From: Bacillota bacterium
Lineage (GTDB): Bacteria > Bacillota_B > Desulfitobacteriia > Desulfitobacteriales > Desulfitobacteriaceae
Assembly: GCA_021779415.1 (NCBI GenBank)
Contig: JAJYAS010000161.1
Location: 1-7,379 of the forward strand
Reading direction: 5' to 3'
Length of the DNA: 7,379 nt
Shown here: one piece after another, positions 1 to 5,657 of the stretch
How the letters are laid out: each line of letters starts with the position of its first letter
Position numbering within the stretch: position 1 is the stretch's first letter
Made by a program: the position numbers and the translations under genes
Notes under the pieces: generated by a model
Databases searched by the model: none
Told to the model about the DNA's origin: nothing
The model's input: the letters and a program-made list of their open reading frames with translations, nothing else

Positions 1-761
1 ATATGGCGAAATCATTCGAATCCCAACTGGAAATTGCCACTTTTGTGCAAAATAGCGCAACTCAGCCAGAAGTACAGGCTTTAAAAAGCAAGATAGAAGC
101 CATGCCTGGAGTGGCTTCTGTGACCGTAGTCACCAAAGATCAAGCCCTCGCTGATTTCGGTAAAACCATGGATGGAACCCAAAGTAGTGGTGGATCACAA
201 AGTAGTCTTGTAGCTGATCTTGGGGGAACCAATCCCTTTCCAGATAAATTGACCGTTAAAGTATCTGATCCGAAGAGTGTTCAAACCATAGCAGATCAGT
301 TATCCGCCTTGCAGGGAGTGGAGAAAGTTCGGTATGGACAAGGATATGTGGACAAACTACTAAGTTTTACACAATGGTTAAGGTGGATTGGCCTTGGCGT
401 TGTTGCCGCTTTCTCCATCGCATCGATTGTGCTCATTTCCATTAATGTCAAAATGAATGTTTTTTCCCGACGCCGTGAAATTCAGATTATGAAATTGGTG
501 GGCGCTAGCAACGGCTTTGTTCGGTGGCCATTTCTGATTGAAGGACTGGCACTAGGCCTGATTGGGGGAGCACTTGCCGCAGTCATTGTCGGCATGGGCT
601 ACAATTGGATCAGTATGTATGTTCAATCGACGTTAACGTTTCTACCAGTTGTCCAAAACGCAGCCCTCTTTCACCAGATTTCCGGAGGGATTTTGCTGGC
701 TGGCATGGGAATGGGTGCTATTGGAAGTGGGCTATCGTTACAGAAGTTTTTGCACTCCTAA
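1..761 (+). CDS. ftsX: Cell division ABC-type protein FtsX, 3' part (5' end outside window)
   Basis: Integral membrane partner of the ATPase FtsE. The FtsEX complex uses ATP to activate peptidoglycan hydrolases outside the membrane. The window carries 252 codons. The ATG at position 3 is not the real start: FtsX is normally about 300 residues, and the cytoplasmic N-terminus and first membrane helix are missing. The first residues (MAKSFESQ) match the segment just after that helix. Numbering from that Met, residues 1-115 are the extracellular domain, including a Ser/Gly-rich loop at about 58-68 and the typical NPFPD motif near 77-81. Helices lie at about 126-148, 178-200 and 225-245. The cytoplasmic signature RRREIQIMKLVGAS (156-169) and the following WPFLIEG are diagnostic of the family. 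The stop is 26 bp before the hydrolase start, so the two are very likely co-transcribed, with ftsE expected just upstream. Confidence 0.95.
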   Translation, partial: MAKSFESQLEIATFVQNSATQPEVQALKSKIEAMPGVASVTVVTKDQALADFGKTMDGTQSSGGSQSSLVADLGGTNPFPDKLTVKVSDPKSVQTIADQLSALQGVEKVRYGQGYVDKLLSFTQWLRWIGLGVVAAFSIASIVLISINVKMNVFSRRREIQIMKLVGASNGFVRWPFLIEGLALGLIGGALAAVIVGMGYNWISMYVQSTLTFLPVVQNAALFHQISGGILLAGMGMGAIGSGLSLQKFLHS

Positions 762-787
762 AGAGGAATTGAGGACGGAGGGGTCGT

Positions 788-1936
788 GTGTTCCACAAAA
801 AGATAATACCGATCGCGGTACTAAGCCTTTTTTTGCTTGGGACAGCGGCATTCCCTTCTCAAGCAGATGTATTGGGAGATGCTGTGCAACAACAGCAAGA
901 TATTGCAACCCAAAAGAATCAAGCGCAGGGGAAGCTCAACCAATTAACCTATACTGCAGATAAGATGAAGGCTCAATTGGCTCAACTAGAAACTCAAATC
1001 TCTGCCGCTCAGACCCTTCTGAGTCAGAAACGTGCTGCTTATGCTCAGGCCCAAACTCAGGTTATCTCCGCTCAAACGGAACTGGATCAAAAGCAGAAAG
1101 ACCTAGAAGACCGCCAGAGTGCTCTGGGAAAACGAGCTAGGGGAATCTACGAGAGTGGGCAAATAAGCTATTTGGAACTACTCTTTCAGTCCTCGGATAT
1201 CAGTGATTTTATCACGAGAATGGAGTATTTCACCAAATTGGTGGATAATGATCGCCAGTTATTGACGGATATTAAATCCCAAAAGGAACAAATTGTCCAA
1301 AAAACTCGTGAATTGAAGAGTAGTAGAGACCAAGCGGCACAACTTCAGGCCCAAGCGGAATCCGTTAATGCGAATTTAGAGCAGACAAAAAACCAACAGC
1401 GCATTGCCTTGGACCAGAATCAGAAGGCAATTCAAGCGTCATATGACGATGTTGACCGTTTGGAAGCCGAGGCGAATGCCTGGAGCGATAAAATTCGAAA
1501 ACTGCAGGCTGCTCAGTCGGCACGCACTGGGGGAGTCAGCGGCACCATCTCAATTTGGCCAGTTCCGGGTTGCTATGAAATTAGTGACCCTTTTGGTTGG
1601 CGAACTCACCCCATTACACATAAACGAAGTTTGCATACAGGAACAGATATTGTTGCGCCACTTGGGGCTGAGATTCATGCCACTGGCGCAGGAATTGTTA
1701 TCATGGCCGGCTGGAATGTGGCTTATGGAAATATGGTAATTATCGACCATGGTGGAGGAATATCGTCACTTTATGGACATCAATCTCGCTTGAATGTCAC
1801 AGAAGGCCAAACGGTTCAAGCGAATCAAGTCATAGGATATGTCGGCTCGACAGGGTGGAGTACAGGACCACATCTGCATTTCGAGGTTCGGGAAGGCGGA
1901 AACCCTACTGACCCTTTGCGTTTTTTTCCTAATTGA
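788..1936 (+). CDS. Secreted coiled-coil M23 family murein endopeptidase (EnvC/CwlO-like architecture)
   Basis: Predicted peptidoglycan hydrolase acting outside the membrane, probably the effector of FtsEX. The 382-residue protein starts at GTG 788, with a GGAGG SD at 777-781 and a 6-nt spacer. Residues 1-26 form a Sec signal peptide (Lys pair, hydrophobic core, cleavage probably near SQA-D). Residues 30-245 are a long Gln/Ala-rich coiled coil. It is interrupted at about 112-158 by the GKRARGIYESG...LLFQSSDISDF type segment found in EnvC/PcsB/CwlO proteins. Residues 256-378 are an M23 LytM domain. Expected zinc ligands are all present: H283 and D287 (HTGTD) and H364 (HLH). Catalytic histidines would be H331 (YGH) and H362. 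The domain therefore looks enzymatically active, unlike E. coli EnvC, whose LytM domain is degenerate and only activates amidases. Family and fold are clear. The exact bond cleaved and the FtsX contact are inferred from family knowledge and gene order. Confidence 0.93.
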   Translation: MFHKKIIPIAVLSLFLLGTAAFPSQADVLGDAVQQQQDIATQKNQAQGKLNQLTYTADKMKAQLAQLETQISAAQTLLSQKRAAYAQAQTQVISAQTELDQKQKDLEDRQSALGKRARGIYESGQISYLELLFQSSDISDFITRMEYFTKLVDNDRQLLTDIKSQKEQIVQKTRELKSSRDQAAQLQAQAESVNANLEQTKNQQRIALDQNQKAIQASYDDVDRLEAEANAWSDKIRKLQAAQSARTGGVSGTISIWPVPGCYEISDPFGWRTHPITHKRSLHTGTDIVAPLGAEIHATGAGIVIMAGWNVAYGNMVIIDHGGGISSLYGHQSRLNVTEGQTVQANQVIGYVGSTGWSTGPHLHFEVREGGNPTDPLRFFPN

Positions 1937-1937
1937 T

Positions 1938-1969
1938 GGATAAGCAGTATTTCTACACAGGGATAAGCA
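1938..1969 (+). repeat. Pair of 9-bp direct repeats GGATAAGCA upstream of ctpA
   Basis: GGATAAGCA occurs at 1938-1946 and again, perfectly, at 1961-1969, so the copies start 23 bp apart (about two helical turns). They lie in the 63-bp gap between the hydrolase stop and the ctpA start. The second copy abuts a TATAAT sequence. Direct repeats spaced like this can be a binding site for a dimeric or tandem regulator, but two 9-mers in AT-rich DNA could also arise by chance. Confidence 0.4.
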
Positions 1970-1975
1970 TATAAT
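1947..1975 (+). promoter_or_regulatory. Possible internal promoter for ctpA (consensus -10, weak -35)
   Basis: A perfect TATAAT lies at 1970-1975, about 25 bp before the ctpA start. The hexamer 17 bp upstream (GTATTT, 1947-1952) is a poor -35, and no extended -10 TG is present. If used, it would need an activator, for which the flanking 9-bp direct repeats are candidates. Otherwise ctpA is simply read through from ftsX and the hydrolase gene. Confidence 0.3.
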
Positions 1976-1999
1976 AGAGCGAGACTTGAGGGAAGGGGT

Positions 2000-3190
2000 T
2001 TGACTTTATTGCAGGATTGGAACTGGAAAAGAATAGCTAAACACGTCGGAATCGTCCTTCTGATATTTTCAGTCTTAGTCACGACACTGGTGGGAGGGGT
2101 TATTCTTACCAACGTCGATAACGTAGGGCGGTTAGTTCATGTTGTACAACTAATTCGCAGTGATTACTTAGAAAAGGTGACGACCGATCAGCTTGTTGAG
2201 GGAGCCACCAAAGGGATTGTAGAGCAACTAGGAGATCCATATTCAACCTATATGAATGCCAAGGAAAATCAAGAACTTTTTCAAGTTTTAGAAGGAAAGT
2301 TCGGCGGGGTAGGAATTGTACTTAGTTTGAAGGATCCTAAGAAACTTGTGGTATTGCGCCCTATCAAGAATTCCCCAGCCAGTAAAGCAGGTATTCAATC
2401 GGGCGACGTTGTCAGCAAGATTAATGATTCAGATACGGCTGGGATGGATCAAGACAAAGCGGTCGGCATGATGCGTGGAGATCCGGGCACGAAGGTTAGC
2501 TTAGCCCTGTATCGTGAGAGTACGCATAAGACCTTTACAGTGAATCTAACGAGAGAGAACATTACCGTTCCAACGGTTGAAGGGGAAGCACTGCCAGGGC
2601 ACTCGGATATTGCGTATATCAATATTTCTCAGTTTGCTTCAGATACAGGAAATGAACTTAAAGATACTCTGAACACAATGGACATCAAGAAATTTAAGGG
2701 TCTGATCTTGGACATGAGGTATAATCATGGTGGAGAGCTGAATGCTGCAGTTCAGGTTGCCAGTTATTTTATTCCAGAGGGACCGGTCGTTTACATTGTA
2801 GATAAACAAGGAAATGTTGATACAAAAATGGCTACGGGTACCTATTTAGGAATGCCAATGGTTGTTCTTGTCAATGAAGAAAGTGCTTCTGCGGCGGAGA
2901 TTGTAGCAGGAGCGATTAAGGACAAAGGAACGGCTAGTCTTGTGGGAGTTAAAACCTTTGGCAAAGGAATCGTGCAAACGATTTTCCCCTTAGATGCAGG
3001 AACAAGCGTCAAATTAACGACCGCCAAATATTTGACTCCGAATAAGGTGGATATCCATAAAAAAGGGATTGAACCGGATATCAAGGTGGAACTCAACAAA
3101 GGACAGCAAGCTACTATTTCACCAACGGACACAAATTTTGATGCACAACTTCAAAAAGCTCTCCAAACTTTACAGGGTAAATTGAAATGA
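2000..3190 (+). CDS. ctpA: Membrane-anchored S41 carboxy-terminal processing protease (PDZ domain)
   Basis: Serine/lysine-dyad protease that trims or degrades exported proteins from their C-termini, acting on the outer face of the membrane. The 396-residue protein has a membrane anchor or uncleaved signal at about 13-37. A helical region with the DPYST motif (79-83) follows, then a PDZ domain at about 94-183 (GGVGI, 102-106) and the S41 catalytic core at 200-365. The nucleophile is S297 in SASAAE, and the general base is K322 in TFGKG, 25 residues later as in known CtpA enzymes. The LRxNPGG motif appears in variant form as MRYNHGG (239-245). The start is TTG 2000, chosen because GAGGG at 1988-1992 gives a 7-nt spacer. 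No ATG precedes the PDZ region, and TTG 2009 is an alternative. The gene is the last of the ftsX-hydrolase-ctpA unit and is followed directly by a terminator. Its position suggests, but does not prove, that the hydrolase is a substrate. Confidence 0.94.
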   Translation: MTLLQDWNWKRIAKHVGIVLLIFSVLVTTLVGGVILTNVDNVGRLVHVVQLIRSDYLEKVTTDQLVEGATKGIVEQLGDPYSTYMNAKENQELFQVLEGKFGGVGIVLSLKDPKKLVVLRPIKNSPASKAGIQSGDVVSKINDSDTAGMDQDKAVGMMRGDPGTKVSLALYRESTHKTFTVNLTRENITVPTVEGEALPGHSDIAYINISQFASDTGNELKDTLNTMDIKKFKGLILDMRYNHGGELNAAVQVASYFIPEGPVVYIVDKQGNVDTKMATGTYLGMPMVVLVNEESASAAEIVAGAIKDKGTASLVGVKTFGKGIVQTIFPLDAGTSVKLTTAKYLTPNKVDIHKKGIEPDIKVELNKGQQATISPTDTNFDAQLQKALQTLQGKLK

Positions 3191-3195
3191 GTTTG

Positions 3196-3230
3196 AACGA
3201 CACGCTGAGATAGAGCGTGTCGTTTTTTTT
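3196..3230 (+). terminator. Strong rho-independent terminator after ctpA
   Basis: A perfect 11-bp stem (AACGACACGCT at 3196-3206 with AGCGTGTCGTT at 3214-3224) closes a 7-nt loop (GAGATAG). It runs into an uninterrupted T tract at 3223-3230. It begins 5 bp after the ctpA stop and marks the end of the cell-envelope operon. Confidence 0.93.
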
Positions 3231-3255
3231 CAAAAGCAAGGCAACCCCTCATAAT
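3227..3255 (+). promoter_or_regulatory. Candidate sigma-A promoter for the P-loop NTPase gene
   Basis: TTTTCA (3227-3232) and CATAAT (3250-3255) are separated by 17 bp and match the consensus at 4/6 and 5/6 positions. The expected start near 3262 would give a leader of about 58 nt. The -35 overlaps the T tract of the preceding terminator, which is a compact but common arrangement. It fits the need for a new promoter after that terminator. Confidence 0.4.
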
Positions 3256-3306
3256 AGTGACGCTCGTGGGCGTTGTTGCATAGACTACGCCGAGTATTAA
3301 TAACGT

Positions 3307-3311
3307 GGGGG
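3307..3311 (+). promoter_or_regulatory. Ribosome binding site that selects the ATG at 3320
   Basis: A run of five G lies 8 nt before ATG 3320. The longer reading from GTG 3305 would place its start codon inside this SD site and leave no SD of its own, so the shorter protein is preferred. Confidence 0.65.
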
Positions 3312-3319
3312 TAACAAGC

Positions 3320-4363
3320 ATGGGAAATAAGACTGGGGTGCGACATTACTTTGCGGAAGGAATGACCACGAGAGGATACATATCTTTGTTGCCAAACATG
3401 ATGCCGAATTGGAAGCGAGCTTATGTCTTGTTGGGAGGCCCGGGGACAGGTAAATCAACGTTGATCAAGGTCATTGGCCTAGAATTACTAGATAGGGGAT
3501 ATGACATTGATTTCTTGCGCTCGGCAAGAGATCCAGATTCGATGGCTGGCTTTATTATGCCACGTAAGGGGTTGGCGATGCTAGACGCCATGGAGGTTTC
3601 ACCGCTCCGCTGGCGTGCGCCAGGTGTTGTGGAGAAATTCGTTGATTTTAGTATGTTCTGTGACGAACGTAAATTGGAGAATCAACGGCTAGTCATTACA
3701 AAAATTGAAGATCGAATGCAAGGACTTCAGCTCTCCCTAGAGGAAGAGTTGACTGCAGAACTTGGGTCGCTGATTAGGAATAGAGGACACAAACCCCGTA
3801 TTGAAAGAGAAGATCTCTCTTGGATCTTAGATAACGCAGCTCGCCTAAAGGTTAAGAGGGAGCACACTGGGCCTTGGCCTCTTGCTGAAAATGCTCTCAA
3901 ACTTCTGCAGAAGAGCGTTGTAAATCCTTATTTTTTACATGGTTTAACTACGGAAGGATGGCTCAATCTTGCGCCTCATTTTTTGACAGACTTCGATCAA
4001 ATCCGACTCGAAGGAGACGAAACTCTGGATGCCTTAGATTGGGTTTTGCGCGAAGCACAACAATTGGGACAGTTAATTGAGATTGTCTTGCATCCGCTCA
4101 ATCCGGATGAAGTCATTGGGATTGTTTTTCCAGAAAGGCATTTGGCAATTTGGCAGGGAAACCCCGAAAACTTAGGAGATCAAGGATTAGAACGACCGTT
4201 TAGTGAGAAATTAAAAGAGACCCTAGTGTCTTGGCAAACAAATAGGTCTCAACTAAAAGGAATCTATATGGATGCTGTGAATTTTGATCAATTAGATGCC
4301 TATAGGGAAACCTTGCTTAACCAGATTTTGTGTGAGTTGCAATCGGAGTATGCCGCTAACTAA
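3320..4363 (+). CDS. P-loop NTPase of the PRK06851 type, tandem-repeat protein with degenerate second half
   Basis: Cytoplasmic protein of unknown role, resembling as I recall it the conserved PRK06851 family of predicted P-loop ATPase/kinase proteins. It is 347 residues from ATG 3320; a GTG at 3305 would add five. Residue numbers here use that longer form. A Walker A motif GGPGTGKST occupies 44-52. It is preceded by HYFAEGMTTRGY (14-25) and followed by a strand and the DPDSMAGFIMP motif (76-86). A second copy of this block starts near 209 (YFLHGLTTEGW) and continues to NPDEVIGIVFP (266-276). At the P-loop position it reads EGDETLDAL, so the nucleotide-binding loop is gone. Helical, charged segments join the two halves. 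There are no membrane segments or signal peptide. Its own promoter is likely after the ctpA terminator. The 3' end overlaps the convergent HDOD gene by 8 bp. The family assignment is from memory; the biochemical function is unknown. Confidence 0.85.
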   Translation: MGNKTGVRHYFAEGMTTRGYISLLPNMMPNWKRAYVLLGGPGTGKSTLIKVIGLELLDRGYDIDFLRSARDPDSMAGFIMPRKGLAMLDAMEVSPLRWRAPGVVEKFVDFSMFCDERKLENQRLVITKIEDRMQGLQLSLEEELTAELGSLIRNRGHKPRIEREDLSWILDNAARLKVKREHTGPWPLAENALKLLQKSVVNPYFLHGLTTEGWLNLAPHFLTDFDQIRLEGDETLDALDWVLREAQQLGQLIEIVLHPLNPDEVIGIVFPERHLAIWQGNPENLGDQGLERPFSEKLKETLVSWQTNRSQLKGIYMDAVNFDQLDAYRETLLNQILCELQSEYAAN

Positions 4364-5198
4364 ATAGAGTGGGATCCACGAGTAAATCTCCGAGGCCTTC
4401 CATAAGAAGTTCAAGGTCAGACTCTTTGAGGGATAAGTTTTCGAGAGATTCTTGTTGCAGAGGGTTTAAAAAGCTGTCCACGCCGCCTCCAATGCCTAGT
4501 GAGTTGGAAAGTCCATTGGCAACGTGAATGACGCTGGCCAGTTCAGCATAATTTCCAGCGCCGGAGGGGAAATGATGATAGGAAATAGACGCCACAAGAT
4601 CCTCGGGTAAATTCCATCGTTTGGCTAGTAATCCGCCAACTGTGGCGTGATTATACCCAATTACTTTTTCTTCAAGCTCAACATAGGAAAGTTTAGCTTC
4701 ACCTACCTTTTTTAAAAGATAAGGCCCCACCTCCTGAACATAAATGGAAATAATCACTTTTCCAATATCATGTAGTAAGCCAGCGGTAAAGGCAACATCG
4801 CCGAAAGGGAACTTCAATTTTTGACACAAACGTTTTGCAGTCATGGCGGTAAGCATGGAATGTTTCCAGAGCCCCTCTTGTTCAATCTCGTACCCATTAA
4901 GGTTGGTCTTCAATAAGGGGGCGACAGCGGAAACCATCGCTAGCCCTTGAGTGGCCTGAAAACCAAGCACGACAATGGCCTCCTGAAGAGACGAGATTCG
5001 CCTCGCGTAACCATAATAGGAGGAATTGGCTTGTCTGAGCATACCAGCAGCTAGTGCGGGATCCTGGGCAATAACAGTTTCAAGCTCTCTCACAGAGGTT
5101 GCAGGATTTTTGGTTAAGGCAATCACTCGTAGTGCGGACGTAGGCAGAGGGGGCAGAGCCTGGATGCGGTTTAATACATGTTCTAATTTGATAGGCAA
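4356..5198 (-). CDS. HDOD domain signalling protein with HD motif retained
   Basis: Soluble 280-residue protein, essentially one HDOD domain plus a short tail. HDOD proteins are relatives of HD phosphohydrolases found in signalling, stress and motility control, and often lack catalytic activity. The PPLP motif (16-19), the QDPALAAGMLRQANSSYYG region (45-63) and the helix with VVLGF (76-80) are typical of the N-terminal half. Metal-site candidates are better kept than in many members: H113 (WKHSM), H143-D144 (LLHDIGK), H184 (NHATVGG), H208/H209 (YHH). The last site, often Asp in active HD domains, reads HVAN (N228). Activity is therefore uncertain. The start is TTG 5198, supported by GGAGG at 5210-5206 with a 7-nt spacer. 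It lies 28 bp downstream of the holin-like gene on the same strand, so the two are probably one transcript. The end overlaps the convergent NTPase gene. Confidence 0.92.
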   Translation of the reverse strand: MPIKLEHVLNRIQALPPLPTSALRVIALTKNPATSVRELETVIAQDPALAAGMLRQANSSYYGYARRISSLQEAIVVLGFQATQGLAMVSAVAPLLKTNLNGYEIEQEGLWKHSMLTAMTAKRLCQKLKFPFGDVAFTAGLLHDIGKVIISIYVQEVGPYLLKKVGEAKLSYVELEEKVIGYNHATVGGLLAKRWNLPEDLVASISYHHFPSGAGNYAELASVIHVANGLSNSLGIGGGVDSFLNPLQQESLENLSLKESDLELLMEGLGDLLVDPTLFS

Positions 5199-5226
5199 GA
5201 AAAGCCCTCCTTCGTCTTCTTTATGT

Positions 5227-5565
5227 CTATTTAAAGAGATGAGTCAGAATTAGACTAATAATACTAAGGACAAGGGCACCGATGAAGGCGCTAGAGAAAC
5301 CTCTAATGGTAAATCCAGGGACAAGCTTAGCTGTCAAGGCCAACATAGTCCCATTAAGGACGAGGGTGAATAATCCCAAGGTCAAAAGTTGTAACGGAAA
5401 GGTGAAGAATGAAAAGATGGGGCGTACGAGAGTATTAACAAGACCCCAAACGAGAGCAGCCATGAGGGCGGTCGAGAGACCAGCTAGTTGAAGGCCTGGA
5501 ACAATCATCGTCATGAGAATGAGTGCTAGGGCATTGATTAATAAACGTCCAATAAGTCCAGTCAT
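5227..5565 (-). CDS. Small four-helix membrane protein, phage holin family 4_2 / YvlD-like
   Basis: A 112-residue, almost entirely hydrophobic protein with about four membrane helices (roughly 5-25, 30-50, 54-78 and 90-110). It matches the chromosomal family named Phage_holin_4_2 (PF04020; B. subtilis YvlD), whose members are mostly not phage lysis proteins and have no settled function. The signature stretch LVNTLVRPIF (42-51) followed by a TFPLQLLTLGLF segment (55-66) is characteristic. Two halves resemble each other: VPGLQLAGLSTAL (22-34) and VPGFTIRGFSSAF (82-94), each followed by a helix starting with ALV. The start chosen is ATG 5565 because AGGAGG lies 8 nt upstream. A GTG at 5586 would add seven residues but would precede that SD. 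It is the first gene of a likely two-gene unit with the HDOD gene, and no endolysin or other phage gene is nearby. Confidence 0.9.
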   Translation of the reverse strand: MTGLIGRLLINALALILMTMIVPGLQLAGLSTALMAALVWGLVNTLVRPIFSFFTFPLQLLTLGLFTLVLNGTMLALTAKLVPGFTIRGFSSAFIGALVLSIISLILTHLFK

Positions 5566-5573
5566 TAAAGAGT

Positions 5574-5579
5574 CCTCCT
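5574..5579 (-). promoter_or_regulatory. Consensus ribosome binding site of the holin-like gene
   Basis: On the - strand AGGAGG (5579-5574) is followed by 8 nt and then ATG 5565. This fixes the start and excludes the upstream GTG at 5586. Confidence 0.85.
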
Positions 5580-5594
5580 TTTTCACTGCATTTT

Positions 5595-5623
5595 TTTAGA
5601 TGACAAGGGAAAACTAATCTAAA
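5595..5623. promoter_or_regulatory. Inverted repeat that may form overlapping divergent promoters
   Basis: TTTAGAT (5595-5601) and ATCTAAA (5617-5623) form a 7-bp inverted repeat with a 15-bp spacer, in the 92-bp gap between the divergent holin-like and lipoprotein genes. Read on either strand it gives TTTAGA - 17 bp - TCTAAA, a 4/6 plus 4/6 match to sigma-A promoter elements. Predicted starts fall near 5630 (+) and 5588 (-), just ahead of each gene's SD site. It could instead be, or also be, an operator for a dimeric regulator. Confidence 0.4.
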
Positions 5624-5657
5624 GTATTAAGGTCGAGCTTCGAAAGGAGCGTGTCCA

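Noticed and set aside
3..5. ATG at 3 as the true start of ftsX
   Set aside because: The reading frame is open to the window edge and the family's N-terminal cytoplasmic part and first helix are missing, so this is an internal Met.
1825..2112. Minus-strand open frame across the hydrolase-ctpA junction
   Set aside because: It is antisense to two well-supported genes, has no SD and no recognisable domain.
3240..3291. Possible leader fold before the NTPase gene (GCAAC/GTTGC and GGCGT/ACGCC pairs)
   Set aside because: The stems are only 5 bp with long loops and match no known riboswitch; not strong enough to annotate.
5227..5565. Prophage lysis cassette, suggested by the holin family name
   Set aside because: No endolysin, structural phage genes, integrase or att-like repeats are nearby; the family is widely chromosomal.
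5566..5586. Longer holin-like protein starting at GTG 5586
   Set aside because: It would put the consensus AGGAGG inside the coding region and has no SD of its own; ATG 5565 has an ideal 8-nt spacing.
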